A stretch of 64,000 nt of DNA from Brumicola pallidula DSM 14239 = ACAM 615 (lineage in GTDB: Bacteria > Pseudomonadota > Gammaproteobacteria > Enterobacterales > Alteromonadaceae): NCBI RefSeq assembly GCF_000428905.1, contig NZ_KE386815.1:248001-312000 (forward strand). Direction: 5' to 3'. The first letter of the stretch is position 1. Each line of letters begins with the position of its first letter. The notes under the pieces are model-generated. The model was not told the origin of the DNA. It ran no database searches and was given only the letters and a program-made list of their open reading frames with translations. A program made the translations under genes and the position numbers. Positions 10,982 through 21,400 of this stretch are shown piece after piece.

Positions 10982-11785
10982 TTATTGTAAATTCAGCACT
11001 TGTTGCATGCTATATAGGCCTGCAGGTTTATCTTTAAGCCAAATAGCAGCGGTTAACGCTCCGTTCGCAAACGTAAGGCGACTTGATGCCTTATGCGTTA
11101 ACTCTATCCTTTCACCGATTGTGGCGAATATAGCAGTATGTTCACCAACAATGTCACCTGCGCGAATAGTGCAGAAACCAATGCTTTGTTGATCGCGCTC
11201 ACCGGTATCACCTTGCCTGCCATAGACCGCACATTTAGACAGATCACGGCCTAATTCATCTGCAATTACCTCTCCAATGGCGACAGCCGTTCCCGAAGGT
11301 GCATCTTTTTTAAATCGGTGATGTGCCTCGACTATTTCAATGTCGGCATCTTTACCCATTACTGCACTTGTTTGCCTTACCAAGCTAAGCAATAAGTTTA
11401 CGCCAACACTGTAATTAGCGGCAAACACAATCGGAATTAACTTAGCGGCTTGGTCGATTATGCTTAACTCAACAGCTGAAAGCCCTGTTGTACCTATCAC
11501 CATAGCTTTCTTATTTTCTACGCACCATTTGATATTAGACTGCAAGGCCTGGGGCAATGTGAAGTCAATAATGACATCAGCAATACCTGTTGGTTGTTGC
11601 TGAGTATCACAAACAGTAATATATTGTTTAGCAACTCCAGCTAATTCACCTGCGTCAATACCAATTAATGAAGAACCGCTGCGCACACTAGCAAATCCGA
11701 GTGCGACGTCGGTATGCCGGTAGCAAGCGTCAATTAACACTCGCCCCATACGGCCGTTAGCTCCCAAAACACCTATTTTAGTCAT
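10982..11785 (-). CDS. dapB: 4-hydroxy-tetrahydrodipicolinate reductase
   Basis: NAD(P)H-dependent reductase of the diaminopimelate/lysine pathway, 267 residues, normal length. The nucleotide-binding loop GVLGANGRMGR is at the N-terminus. The substrate motif HHRFKKDAPSGTA, with the catalytic His pair and Lys, is near residue 160. The C-terminal block FANGALTAAIWL is typical. It is divergent from the cytochrome b gene. In many relatives dapB links the dnaJ and carA blocks; here the two cytochrome genes are inserted between dapB and dnaJ. Confidence 0.97.
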   Translation of the reverse strand: MTKIGVLGANGRMGRVLIDACYRHTDVALGFASVRSGSSLIGIDAGELAGVAKQYITVCDTQQQPTGIADVIIDFTLPQALQSNIKWCVENKKAMVIGTTGLSAVELSIIDQAAKLIPIVFAANYSVGVNLLLSLVRQTSAVMGKDADIEIVEAHHRFKKDAPSGTAVAIGEVIADELGRDLSKCAVYGRQGDTGERDQQSIGFCTIRAGDIVGEHTAIFATIGERIELTHKASSRLTFANGALTAAIWLKDKPAGLYSMQQVLNLQ

Positions 11786-11995
11786 ATAAACTCTATCTTT
11801 TTTACGTTTATGATATATTGCCCGAATAAGAGAAAAAGCTAAAGCTTGATTTAAATTTATAATGATTACAGAATGATTACAGGACTGCTTTTTTCACCTC
11901 ATAACTTTTTAAAACCGGTTTACATACCTCAAAAATAGCAACATTCCTGAACAGTGGTAGTTCAATTTATTAGTATCTGAAAATACGGAACAGTG

Positions 11996-12685
11996 ATGCA
12001 AAAATTATATATATGGGACTTCCCCACCCGCCTATTTCATTGGCTTTTGGTCATTGCTGTATCTTCGCAGTACGTTACAGCGGAAATACTTGACGACGCT
12101 ATGCAGTGGCATTTTTACGGTGGTTATTTTATTTTAGGCTTACTGATTTTTCGAATACTCTGGGGCTTTTGGGGTTCGTATTACGCTAAGTTCTCGCAAT
12201 TTGTAGTCTCGCCACAACGCGCATGGCTATATTCAACGACATTCACAAAAAGTAATTACAAGCCAAGCCTCGGTCACAATCCTTTAGGTGCCTATTCGAT
12301 AATTTTCATTCTGACGGTATTATTAACCCAAGCTATAAGTGGTTTGTTTATCACTGATGACATCTTTCATAGCGGCCCTTATTATAATGCCGTCGCAGAA
12401 GACACTCAAAATGTAATGAATTGGCTCCATCATCAAGGATTTAACGCAATCTGGTTTTTTCTTGCTTTACATATCGGCGCCATGCTTGTTTACAAATTTG
12501 CTAAAAAGCAAAATCTAGTTGTCAGTATGATGACAGGGTACAAGCAGCATAAAAGTCAGATAAGCGCTCCTGTAGCACAAAATCATTGGCTAAAATTTGC
12601 TTTTTTTGCCAGCTTATCAGCAATTATCGTCTATCTAATTGTAGTGACTTTTGCACCAGAGATTATTGATGAATTTTATTACTAA
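11996..12685 (+). CDS. Cytochrome b561-type membrane protein (cytochrome b/b6 domain)
   Basis: Predicted di-heme b-type electron carrier of the inner membrane, 229 residues from ATG 11996 (a GTG lies one codon upstream). It has four core membrane segments plus a C-terminal one. Candidate heme ligands are the His in FPTRLFHWLL, the His in QWHFYGGYF and the His in FFLALHIGAML, the pattern of Ni/Fe-hydrogenase cytochrome b and b561 families. It faces the cytochrome c' gene. Paired cytochrome b561/cytochrome c genes are common in marine gammaproteobacteria, so the two may pass electrons to each other; that pairing is inference. Confidence 0.85.
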   Translation: MQKLYIWDFPTRLFHWLLVIAVSSQYVTAEILDDAMQWHFYGGYFILGLLIFRILWGFWGSYYAKFSQFVVSPQRAWLYSTTFTKSNYKPSLGHNPLGAYSIIFILTVLLTQAISGLFITDDIFHSGPYYNAVAEDTQNVMNWLHHQGFNAIWFFLALHIGAMLVYKFAKKQNLVVSMMTGYKQHKSQISAPVAQNHWLKFAFFASLSAIIVYLIVVTFAPEIIDEFYY

Positions 12686-12771
12686 ATGCGTTGTTGTCGA
12701 CTCAGAAGCATCATTCGTCAAGCTTTTATTACGCTCGCCTCAAAACCACCGAGAAAAACAACACATAAAAA

Positions 12772-12801
12772 AAGAGCCAAAATAATTATCTTAGCTCTTT
12801 T
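12772..12801 (-). terminator. Terminator of the 30-residue peptide gene
   Basis: AAAGAGC and GCTCTTT form a stem with a loop of about 16 bases. On the minus strand the stem is followed by a run of seven T. It lies about 30 bases after the small ORF's stop codon, and may also slow plus-strand transcription from the cytochrome b gene. Confidence 0.6.
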
Positions 12802-12830
12802 ACCTATAAACTCTACACTAACGATTTAAT

Positions 12831-12923
12831 TCAGAAAAATGCGTTTGCTTGAGAAATTGTCAATCCATAAAGAATGGTTAGTCCCACGGCAACTGCCGTT
12901 TGTTTTAGAGAATTTTTTGACAT
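12831..12923 (-). CDS. Small single-span membrane or secreted peptide (30 aa), unrecognised
   Basis: I do not recognise this peptide. The 30-residue frame starts MSKNSLKQ, continues with a hydrophobic stretch (TAVAVGLTILYGLTI) and ends SQANAFF. It has a positive N-region, hydrophobic core and SQANA, which resembles a signal-peptidase site, so it is either a tiny membrane peptide or a bare export signal. An AGGA ribosome-binding site lies 8 bases before the ATG, and a good terminator follows at 12772-12801. Together these make a real transcription unit likely. A leader with a small hairpin (12992-13009) lies upstream. Confidence 0.6.
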   Translation of the reverse strand: MSKNSLKQTAVAVGLTILYGLTISQANAFF

Positions 12924-12991
12924 AATGGCCAATCCTTTTTTTGTTTTTATTCAGGATTTAGCGCTAGTAACTTCCGTTGTTTCCATAGAGA

Positions 12992-13009
12992 CCTCAAAGG
13001 GTACTGAGG
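12992..13009 (-). repeat. Small hairpin in the leader of the peptide gene
   Basis: CCTCA (12992-12996) and TGAGG (13005-13009) are a perfect 5-bp inverted repeat with an 8-base loop. It is about 70 bases upstream of the 30-residue ORF. The rest of 12924-13210 holds no gene I can support. Confidence 0.3.
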
Positions 13010-13212
13010 ACTCTTCTCTACAATCATTGTAATTGCTGAACTAAGCAATTTAGCACTGATACGATCGACATATTTCTCCCAAAACACATCGTCGTTAACA
13101 ATAATATTACATAAAAATTACATCAATGAAATACCACTTTCGACTAATTTAATTGCTTATCCGTATTATTATTTGTAGGAAGCTGAAATTACATTTAATT
13201 TCATGAGTTTAA

Positions 13213-13251
13213 AAAAAATAGGCGCTTTTAAATTATTATTAAAGAAGCGCC
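13213..13251 (-). terminator. Rho-independent terminator of the cytochrome c' gene
   Basis: GGCGCTT (13221-13227) and AAGCGCC (13245-13251) form the stem. On the minus strand it is followed by TATTTTTTTT. It lies about 70 bases after the cytochrome c' stop codon. Confidence 0.75.
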
Positions 13252-13318
13252 CATTAGTGCTTAATTTTCATACAAATTATATGCATTCTAGGTTTACATA
13301 GATGCAGACCTATATAAA

Positions 13319-13786
13319 TCAATCCTTCTTAAATTTGTCGTGACAAGCCTTACAAGTTGCCCCTAGCGCACCGATAGCTTTGCGATAATTATCTTCATCA
13401 TTCGCCAATGCTACTTTTTGCAGATTTGTAGCAGCATCCACGAGATCTTGTGTTTTACTCTTGAAATCATCCATTTCTTCCCAAATAATATCTAGAGCGT
13501 GTGTTTTTACTGGAAACTTTCTGGTATCCAATTCAAAGTAATCTCCCATCATCAGGCTTAACTGCTGTATACGTAATGCATTAGTTTTTATTACTTCTGG
13601 ATCATAGTCAATTTGACCTTTTGCCATGCCACCAAGGGGACCCATATTACTTCGAACCAATTGCAACACCGCTTTCCTAAAATCAACAGCAGTGTTAGCC
13701 TGCTTTTCTGAGCTTGCTTCTTTTGCGAAAACTAGTGGTGTTACTAGAGTCGCAACCAAAGCCAATGAGATGAGCGTTTTCTTCAT
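13319..13786 (-). CDS. Periplasmic cytochrome c' (class II c-type cytochrome)
   Basis: Four-helix periplasmic cytochrome, 155 residues from ATG 13786, preceded by AGGAAT. An in-frame ATG 7 codons upstream lacks a ribosome-binding site and would lengthen the n-region. The signal peptide is MKKTLISLALVATLVTPLVFA. The class II pattern is clear: a single heme motif CKACH close to the C-terminus (CKACHDKFKKD) and helix 1 with VDFRKAVLQLVRSNMGPLGG. Family roles include NO binding and electron transfer. It is convergent with the cytochrome b561-type gene. Confidence 0.92.
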   Translation of the reverse strand: MKKTLISLALVATLVTPLVFAKEASSEKQANTAVDFRKAVLQLVRSNMGPLGGMAKGQIDYDPEVIKTNALRIQQLSLMMGDYFELDTRKFPVKTHALDIIWEEMDDFKSKTQDLVDAATNLQKVALANDEDNYRKAIGALGATCKACHDKFKKD

Positions 13787-14000
13787 TTTGTATTCCTGTA
13801 TTAGCATTTTATTTATTATTATCGGTGTGTTACTAACCGTAAGACCATATATTGAAGGTTTATCGGAAAAATCAGTGTCTTTAACCCAATTAATTTATTT
13901 CCTTAATAAGGATAGACCAAATTTGAATGATTAACCTGTCGTTTGCAAAGTTTAATCCGATTTATGTTTTGAAAACAATACCGAGAGTAAAATTTGCTCA

Positions 14001-14030
14001 AAAAAAAACGCCCAATTATGTTGAGCGTTT
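14001..14030 (-). terminator. Rho-independent terminator of dnaJ
   Basis: On the minus strand ACGCTCAA pairs with TTGGGCGT (one G-U pair) around a 4-5 base loop and is followed by eight T. It ends the grpE-dnaK-dnaJ block. Confidence 0.75.
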
Positions 14031-14087
14031 TTATGTTTTGGTCACAGCCAAGCTAAACATAGAGTTTAGGAGCGCGGTGTCTACAAA

Positions 14088-15206
14088 TTACTTGGTTAAA
14101 TCGTCAAAGAAGCGCTTTACACCATCAAAGAAGCCCTGCTCTTTTGGACGATGCTTACCACCACCAAGAGAAGCATCAAATTCTTCTAACATTTCTCTTT
14201 GCTTGGGTGATAAGTTAACTGGCGTTTCAATGACCACTTTACACATCAAATCACCGACACTACCACTACGAACCGATTTAACACCTTTACCTCTGAGACG
14301 GAACATTTTACCTGTTTGCGTCTCCAGGGTAATTTTCAGCTTTACTTTTCCATCTAGGGTAGGGACTTCGATTTCACCGCCTAATGCCGCCCTCGCAAAG
14401 CCCAATGGCACTTCACAGTATAGATTATTACCATCGCGAGCAAAAATCTCATGCTCTCGAATATTAACCTGAACATATAAGTCTCCCGCTGGAGCACCAT
14501 TCTCGCCTGCTTCGCCTTCACCAGTAAGACGGATCCTGTCGCCAGTATCAACGCCCGCAGGCACCTTTACAGATAAAGTTTTGGTTTTCTCAGTGCGACC
14601 TTGGCCACGGCATGGTGTACAAGGGTCGCTGATAATTTTGCCCTTACCTGAGCAAGTCGGACAGGTCTGCTGCACAGCAAAAAAACCTTGGCGCATTTGT
14701 ACCTGACCGTTTCCTTTACAAGTTGGACAAGTTGTAGGTGATGATCCTTTATTCGCTCCTGAGCCATGACAAATGTCACATTCAACCAATGTAGGCACAC
14801 GAATTTCAACGTCCTTGCCGCGAACGGCTTCTTCCAATGACATCTCAAGATTGTAACGCAAGTCGGAGCCTTGGCGAGCACGCGATTGTCGACCACGTCC
14901 ACCACCAAAAATATCACCGAAAACATCACCAAAGATATCACCAAATTCGGCACCTTGACCTTGACCACCGCCACGATTTGGATCAACACCAGCATGACCA
15001 TATTGGTCATACGCAGGGCGTTTTTTGGCATCAGTTAGGATTTCATGCGCTTCTTGTGCTTCTTTAAACTTTTCTTCCATACCCTTGTCACCTTGAGTAC
15101 GGTCAGGGTGATATTTCATGGCGAGCTTCTTATAGGCTTTCTTGATGGTGCGCTCATCGGCACCGCGTTCTACGCCTAATACTTCGTAGTAGTCTCGTTT
15201 GGACAT
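14088..15206 (-). CDS. dnaJ: Chaperone DnaJ (Hsp40)
   Basis: Co-chaperone that delivers substrates to DnaK and stimulates its ATPase, 372 residues from ATG 15206 ([12 protein letters not shown]). A longer in-frame reading to 15272 adds residues unlike the family. The J domain (1-70) contains the HPD motif in [10 protein letters not shown] Gly-rich linker is seen at about 70-110. Four CxxCxGxG zinc repeats follow ([32 protein letters not shown]), then the substrate-binding C-terminal domains. Confidence 0.98.
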   Translation of the reverse strand: MSKRDYYEVLGVERGADERTIKKAYKKLAMKYHPDRTQGDKGMEEKFKEAQEAHEILTDAKKRPAYDQYGHAGVDPNRGGGQGQGAEFGDIFGDVFGDIFGGGRGRQSRARQGSDLRYNLEMSLEEAVRGKDVEIRVPTLVECDICHGSGANKGSSPTTCPTCKGNGQVQMRQGFFAVQQTCPTCSGKGKIISDPCTPCRGQGRTEKTKTLSVKVPAGVDTGDRIRLTGEGEAGENGAPAGDLYVQVNIREHEIFARDGNNLYCEVPLGFARAALGGEIEVPTLDGKVKLKITLETQTGKMFRLRGKGVKSVRSGSVGDLMCKVVIETPVNLSPKQREMLEEFDASLGGGKHRPKEQGFFDGVKRFFDDLTK

Positions 15207-15345
15207 AAGATCAACATTTCCCGCATTGTTTGTCTTTGTTTTATAAAGGCTCTTTAGGCCATCATTCAGCATTTAACTTAGTGCTTAAAAGTTCTTATAA
15301 AACAATAAATTGTTATATATGAAGTGATTTAGCTTAATACAAACA

Positions 15346-15375
15346 GGGCGCAATCTGAATTTATCAGTTGCGCCC
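15346..15375 (-). terminator. Strong hairpin between dnaK and dnaJ
   Basis: GGGCGCAA (15346-15353) and TTGCGCCC (15368-15375) are perfect arms, extended inside by CTGA/TCAG. On the minus strand it is followed by TGTTTGTATT, a weak T-tract. It is probably a partial terminator or processing site that lowers dnaJ relative to dnaK. Confidence 0.65.
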
Positions 15376-15404
15376 AACGTATTAGCTTAGTTAATCAACA
15401 ACAA

Positions 15405-17330
15405 CTATTTTTTGTCGTCTTTGACTTCTTCGAACTCAGCATCAACAACATCGTCGTCTGCGTTACCAGACTTCGCTTCACCACCTTCTGGCGTGCCTTC
15501 GGATTCTGCTGCTGCTTTCGCTTGTGCAATTTCCATTAGCTTGGCTGATGCTTCAATTAAGGCTTGCGTTTTAGCTTCAATTTCAGCTTTATCGTCGCCT
15601 TTACTTGCCGTCTCCAAAGCGTCTATTGCTTCTTCAATCACCTTTTTATCTTCTTCAGGTAATGCATCGCCCGCTTCTTCAATTTGCGTGCGAGTACCAT
15701 GCGCCATACCGTCAGCTTGGTTACGAACTTTCACTAACTCTTCAAACTTAGCATCAGCATCTTTGTTCGCTACTGCGTCTTGAACCATTTGCTCGATTTC
15801 TTCATCGCTCAAACCTGAGTTAGCTTTGATGGTAATTTTTTGCTCTTTGCCGGTGTCTTTATCTTTCGCTGACACATGCAAGATACCGTCAGCATCAATG
15901 TCAAAAGTCACTTCTATTTGAGGTGCACCACGTGATGCTGGGCGAATACCCTCTAAATTAAATTGGCCTAATGACTTGTTACCTTGGGCTTGCTTACGCT
16001 CGCCTTGAAGGACATGCACAGTTACCGCAGCTTGGTTGTCTTCAGCTGTTGAGAAGGTTTGAGACTTCTTGGTAGGTACAGTCGTGTTCTTTTCGATTAA
16101 CGTTGTCATTACGCCACCCATGGTCTCAATACCCAGTGACAATGGTGAAACGTCAAGTAACAATACGTCTTTAACTTCGCCCGATAAGACACCACCTTGA
16201 ATAGCCGCACCAACAGCAACAGCTTCATCAGGGTTGACGTCTTTACGTGGTTCTTTACCAAAGAACTCTGTCACGTACTTTTGTACTAATGGCATACGTG
16301 TCTGACCACCAACGAGGATGATATCGTTGATCTCGCTCACTGATAACTCAGAATCAGCTAGCGCTTGCTTCAATGGCACTAGTGACTTTTTCACCAGATC
16401 TTCAACCAGTGATTCTAATTTTGCACGAGTTACTTTGATTACTAAATGCTTCGGACCAGAGGCATCGGCTGTAATATATGGCAAGTTAACTTCGGTTTGT
16501 TGTGCAGAAGAAAGCTCAATTTTTGCTTTTTCGCCAGCTTCTTTTAAACGCTGCATTGCCAAAGGGTCTTTGCGTAGGTCGAAACCTTGGTCTTTCTTAA
16601 ACTCTTCAACTAGGTAGTTGATCATGCGATTATCGAAATCTTCGCCACCAAGGTGTGTATCACCATTAGTCGCCAATACTTCAAACGTAGTCTCGCCGTC
16701 AGCGTCATCGATTTCAATAATTGAAATATCAAAGGTACCACCACCTAGGTCGTATACAGCAATAATACTGTCGCCTTTCTTCTTGTCCATACCGTATGCA
16801 AGAGCGGCCGCAGTTGGCTCGTTAATGATACGTTTTACTTCTAAACCAGCAATTCGACCAGCATCTTTAGTGGCTTGACGCTGAGCATCGTTAAAGTATG
16901 CTGGTACTGTAATAACAGCCGCTGTAACTTCTTCACCTAAATAATCTTCTGCCGTTTTCTTCATCTTTTTCAAAATTTCAGCAGAAATTTGTGGTGGTGC
17001 CATCTTCTCGCCATTTGCTTGAACCCAAGCGTCGCCATTGTCAGCTTTGACAATTTTAAAAGGCATGATGTCAATGTCGCGCTGTACTTCTTCGTCTTCA
17101 AAGCGACGGCCGATTAAGCGCTTAATCGCGTACAACGTATTTTCTGGGTTGGTCACAGCTTGGCGCTTTGCTGGTTGACCAACAAGCGTTTCACCTTCTG
17201 AACTATAAGCGATAACCGAAGGTGTAGTACGGTCACCCTCTGAGTTTTCGATAACTTTTGCTTTGTCGCCGTCTAGCACTGCGACACATGAATTTGTTGT
17301 ACCTAAATCGATACCAATGATTCTACCCAT
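15405..17330 (-). CDS. dnaK: Chaperone DnaK (Hsp70)
   Basis: ATP-dependent protein-folding chaperone, 641 residues, normal length. The nucleotide-binding domain (1-385) has [15 protein letters not shown], the phosphate 2 motif [14 protein letters not shown] and the adenosine motif [12 protein letters not shown]. The linker DVLLLDV, the substrate-binding domain and an acidic C-terminal tail ending [12 protein letters not shown] follow. A sigma-32 type promoter lies just upstream (17373-17401), so heat-shock control is expected. Confidence 0.98.
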   Translation of the reverse strand: MGRIIGIDLGTTNSCVAVLDGDKAKVIENSEGDRTTPSVIAYSSEGETLVGQPAKRQAVTNPENTLYAIKRLIGRRFEDEEVQRDIDIMPFKIVKADNGDAWVQANGEKMAPPQISAEILKKMKKTAEDYLGEEVTAAVITVPAYFNDAQRQATKDAGRIAGLEVKRIINEPTAAALAYGMDKKKGDSIIAVYDLGGGTFDISIIEIDDADGETTFEVLATNGDTHLGGEDFDNRMINYLVEEFKKDQGFDLRKDPLAMQRLKEAGEKAKIELSSAQQTEVNLPYITADASGPKHLVIKVTRAKLESLVEDLVKKSLVPLKQALADSELSVSEINDIILVGGQTRMPLVQKYVTEFFGKEPRKDVNPDEAVAVGAAIQGGVLSGEVKDVLLLDVSPLSLGIETMGGVMTTLIEKNTTVPTKKSQTFSTAEDNQAAVTVHVLQGERKQAQGNKSLGQFNLEGIRPASRGAPQIEVTFDIDADGILHVSAKDKDTGKEQKITIKANSGLSDEEIEQMVQDAVANKDADAKFEELVKVRNQADGMAHGTRTQIEEAGDALPEEDKKVIEEAIDALETASKGDDKAEIEAKTQALIEASAKLMEIAQAKAAAESEGTPEGGEAKSGNADDDVVDAEFEEVKDDKK

Positions 17331-17372
17331 TTGTGTGTCTCCAAAATATGATTTGTTGTTTTATCTGAATAA

Positions 17373-17401
17373 TAAATGGGGCTAATACCCCTGTTTTCAA
17401 T
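17373..17401 (-). promoter_or_regulatory. Sigma-32 heat-shock promoter of dnaK
   Basis: On the minus strand an ATTGAAA -35 (17395-17401) is followed, after a 14-base spacer counted from TTGAA-type positions, by CCCCATTTA (17373-17381). This matches the RpoH consensus CTTGAA/CCCCATnT. The -10 is about 43 bases upstream of the dnaK ATG. Confidence 0.75.
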
Positions 17402-17463
17402 ATGTGATTTAAAAAAATTAATTTTTTTATCTTCTTACACCTGAGCTAACGGTGCTATTCTAA

Positions 17464-17530
17464 CCATGAAGTAGGGTCAGATGCTTGGCTAAAAAAACGC
17501 ATCTACAAAGGTTCTCACCCTACTTCATGG
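17464..17530. repeat. Nested inverted repeat between grpE and dnaK
   Basis: CCATGAAGTAGGGT (17464-17477) and ACCCTACTTCATGG (17517-17530) are perfect 14-bp arms. Inside them AGATGC (17479-17484) and GCATCT (17499-17504) form a second hairpin. The element starts 12 bases after the grpE stop. It could end or stabilise the grpE transcript, or be a small dispersed repeat. It lacks a T-tract after the outer stem. Confidence 0.7.
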
Positions 17531-17541
17531 CTTTGCGTTAC

Positions 17542-18165
17542 TTATACTTGTGTATCTACACCGCCGCTGGCGGCGCGCGATACCATGACCATTGCAGGAC
17601 GTAATAAACGTCCGTTTAAGGTATAGCCTTTTTGCATAACGGCCATTACTGTATTTGGCGCAAAGTCAGCTGTTTCTTGCATCGACATAGCTTGATGTAA
17701 TTCTGGATTAAACGCTTCGCCTTGCGGATCAACAATTACCATTCCAAACTTTTCAACCACGTTAATAAATGATTTGAGGGTTAAATCGACACCTTCAACA
17801 ACCGGCTTTATTGCGTCATTCTCAGCATCCGCAACTTGCATTGCGCGTTCTAAGTTGTCGAGCACAGGCAATAATTCGCCGGCAAACCTCTCGAGCGCAA
17901 ATTTACGTGCTTTATCCACTTCCTGCTCAGCACGGCGCCTTGCATTTTCCATGTCGGCTCTAGCGCGCAATACAGAATCCTTTTGACCCTCTATCGTGCC
18001 ATTGGCTACTTCAAGAGCGGCTTCAAGCTGCGCGATACGAGCAATACCCTCATCTTCGTTCATCGCTTGCTCTAATTCGTCAGCAGTCATTGTCTGTTCT
18101 TTATCAACACCCAATTCAGCCTCTAATTCTTGTTCGTTCACCGGTTTATTCTGCTCGTCACTCAT
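17542..18165 (-). CDS. grpE: Nucleotide exchange factor GrpE
   Basis: Releases ADP from DnaK during the chaperone cycle, 207 residues. An acidic, disordered N-terminus is followed by a long coiled coil (about residues 40-95; [20 protein letters not shown]). The beta domain carries the family block [18 protein letters not shown] and the C-terminal [14 protein letters not shown]. It precedes dnaK on the same strand, separated by a nested inverted repeat and the dnaK heat-shock promoter, and has its own sigma-32 type promoter. Confidence 0.97.
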   Translation of the reverse strand: MSDEQNKPVNEQELEAELGVDKEQTMTADELEQAMNEDEGIARIAQLEAALEVANGTIEGQKDSVLRARADMENARRRAEQEVDKARKFALERFAGELLPVLDNLERAMQVADAENDAIKPVVEGVDLTLKSFINVVEKFGMVIVDPQGEAFNPELHQAMSMQETADFAPNTVMAVMQKGYTLNGRLLRPAMVMVSRAASGGVDTQV

Positions 18166-18235
18166 TATATTCTCCGCGGACCTTTCACTTACTTCCTTCG
18201 TTCAGGTAACAACACCAAAACTTTTGCATGGGCTG

Positions 18236-18264
18236 TTAATGGGGTTACTTTTAATGGCTTCAAG
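18236..18264 (-). promoter_or_regulatory. Sigma-32 heat-shock promoter of grpE
   Basis: On the minus strand CTTGAA (18259-18264) is followed by a 14-base spacer and CCCCATTAA (18236-18244). Both boxes are near-perfect RpoH consensus. The site is about 70 bases upstream of the grpE ATG, in the gap shared with the divergent kinase gene. Confidence 0.8.
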
Positions 18265-18402
18265 GGAGAATGACAGATTAAATCCATTTTTTTTCAATTT
18301 GCCACTCGCATAACGAAAGTCTGATACCTTTTTCGTCCAAAAGGCATTAGGCTAGTGGCTAAGATACTCACACTCGCTTTATTGTTTTAGCAGGAGTTTT
18401 AC

Positions 18403-21400
18403 TTGTTTTCGATTTACACCATTGGCCTGATTACACTTGTTTATCTAGGTGTGCTGTTTGCTATTGCATTTTACGGAAATAAAAAACGAGCCGCCTCTCC
18501 TGTCATATATTCATTAGCACTGGGTATTCACTGCACTTCTTGGGCGTTTTTTGGCACCACAACACAGGCTTCGCAGTTTGGCTGGGCGTTTGTTCCTACG
18601 TACCTAGGTGTTATTGTAGTTATGCTGTTCGCCTTCCCTGTTATTTGCAAAATTGCCAAATTGTGCCGCCAACATAACATCAGTTCACTCGCCGATTTTA
18701 TTGGTATGCGCTATCAACACAGTCATATTATTGCTGGCATGATTACCCTTATTTGTTTTATTGGTGTTGTTCCCTACATTGCATTGCAACTCGACGCTAT
18801 TACCCTAATGCTAAACTTGATGACCAAGGACAGCGAGAGTTTAACACCCAGTATTGGTTTTTATGTCGTTGGGCTGATGGCTTTGTTCGCGATTATTTTC
18901 GGCACCAGAACCCTAGACTTAACCGAAAAACACACAGGTCTAATGTATACCATTGCCTTTGAATCATTGGCAAAGCTAGCAGGGCTTGTCATTGTTGGCT
19001 TATATGTTTGCTATAGCTTGTTCGATGGTGTTTTTGACCTCTTTATTCAAGCATCAAAACATGAAGCAACTATTCAAATACTGCAATCTGATTTTTCAAT
19101 TTGGGTTTTTGCTAGCCATGTTTTACTCGGTGTTTGCTCTATGTTTTGCTTACCACGCCAGTTTCATATCGCGTTTATTGAAAACAATAATGAAAATGAA
19201 CTACTGCTAGCAAGATGGCTATTCCCATTGTTTTTGGTTTGCATGACTATATTCGTATTACCGATCGCACTGGCGGGTAATATTCTTTTAGATACAACCC
19301 AGTTTTCCACCGATAGTTTTGCTTTATCTATTCCTGTTAGTATGGGCAATGAGTGGGTTTCTGTTACCTCTTATATCGGCGGTCTATCTGGTGCTACCAG
19401 CATGGTTATTGTTGCCACGCTGACAATGGGCATCATGGTAGCCAATAGCTTTGTTACCCCTCTTTGGCTCTCAACTCAAGTGTTACCTCACTTGAAGAAG
19501 AACCTAGCACCTGCGAATATTTTACGGATAAGGCAATTTACGATTATTTTGGTCTTAGGTATCGCTTACTGGTATCACTTAAACATTAGCCAAACTGCAC
19601 CATTGGTTAAAAGTGGTTTTATCGCTTTATCGCTACTAGCACAAATGTTTCCCACCATTATTCTTGGTGTGTATTGGAAAAACGCGACCAAATTGAGTGC
19701 TCTATTTGGCACTCTGATGGGCGCAGGATGCTGGGCCTACTTCATTTTATATCCTAGTATTCTATCCAGCTATTACTTTGCAGACGCTATTACCGACTAT
19801 GACCTAGCGATTGGTTTTTATATTTCATTTATTAGTAATACCGTTATTTTTGTGGCAATTTCATTGTTTAATTCAGCTAAAAATAAATATTCAAATAGTA
19901 GAAATGAAGTGGCAAAAAGGTTCAATGCTCAGAGTTCGTTAACCCTTCCTGTGAATGAACGTAAAAGTAACTTTCAAATCCCGACCAATGACCTACTCGC
20001 TCTGATTAACCGGGTTATTCCTGAAAAACTCGCCACGGCCTTTTCCGATCGAGTGTCATTATCAGATGCCGCCAACTTAGCTTATGTCGAGCCATCGGTG
20101 CTTGCTCACGCAGAAAGGCTACTATCATCACATGTAGGAAACGCCAGTGCGCGCATTCTTCTTGCCGCAATTTCAATCAACAAAAAGGAAGATATTAACG
20201 AACTCACTGAGTGGATTGAACAAGCCTCACAAACCTTTCAATTCAATCATGAATTATTGCAATCTTCAGTTGCTCATATTCCTCAAGGGATCAGTGTTAT
20301 AGGCTCGGATATGAGTTTAATTGCCTGGAATCAAAAATATATTGAGTTATTTGATTACCCAAAGCACTTTTTAAGAGTGGGCATGCATTTACGCGAAATT
20401 CTTCAATTTAATGCGTCACGCGGGTTAATGAATCAACCAGATACCGATTTATCATCCGAAGAGCTAATTGAAAGACGCATTGCTTACACACTGTCTGGAA
20501 GCGCCTATAAATTCATTCGCGATAATAAAAATGGTAGAGTGATCGAAATAGCAGGTAGCCCACTTCCAGGCGGTGGATTTGTAACCACATACAATGATAT
20601 TAGTGAATATATTCATATTCAAAGACAATTGGAAGAATCAAAAGTAGAGTTAGAGACCAGAGTCGAGCAGCGCACGGCTGAATTAAACTCAGCAAAATTA
20701 GATGCGGAAATGGCAAATACAAGTAAAACCAAATTTTTGGCCGCAGCGGGTCATGATCTAATGCAACCTTTTAACGCTGCCTCATTATTTGCATCAATGC
20801 TGCATCAACGATTGAAAAGTGCAGATGACAAAGAGCTGACGCAAGGACTTGTTAACGCCCTAGAAAATGCCGACCAATTACTTTCGATGCTGCTTGATAT
20901 GACAAAGCTTGAATCAGGTTTGTTTAAGCCTGACATGCATTCATTCAGTTTAAATCCATTACTTAAAAATTTGGTCAACGAGTACGCTGTTGTTGCACAA
21001 CAAAAACACTTAAGCATCGATTATATTGAAACCAACGTTTGGGTGCACAGTGATCGTCGTTTGTTAAATCGGATTATTCAAAACCTAATTAGTAATGCGG
21101 TGAGATATACTGAAGCAGGTCGGATATTAGTAGGCGTTAGGAGAAGAAACGAAAACAAAATAGAAATTTGTGTATTGGATACAGGTAGAGGGATTGCTGA
21201 TGACCAAAAGCGCTTAATATTCGATGAATTTAAGCAATTGGATAACAAAGGTAATAATGAAGGTATAGGCCTTGGCTTAACCATCGTAGAGAAAATGAGT
21301 CAACTCCTAAACCATGACGTTAAAGTACAGTCAATTGTAGATAAAGGCACGCAGTTTTCCATACGATTGCAACGCAGCAAGCGCGGCACAATGCCCACCG

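Noticed and set aside
13927-14472. A 181-codon plus-strand frame opposite the end of dnaJ
   Set aside because: It runs antisense through the dnaJ terminator and coding region and has no recognisable domain.
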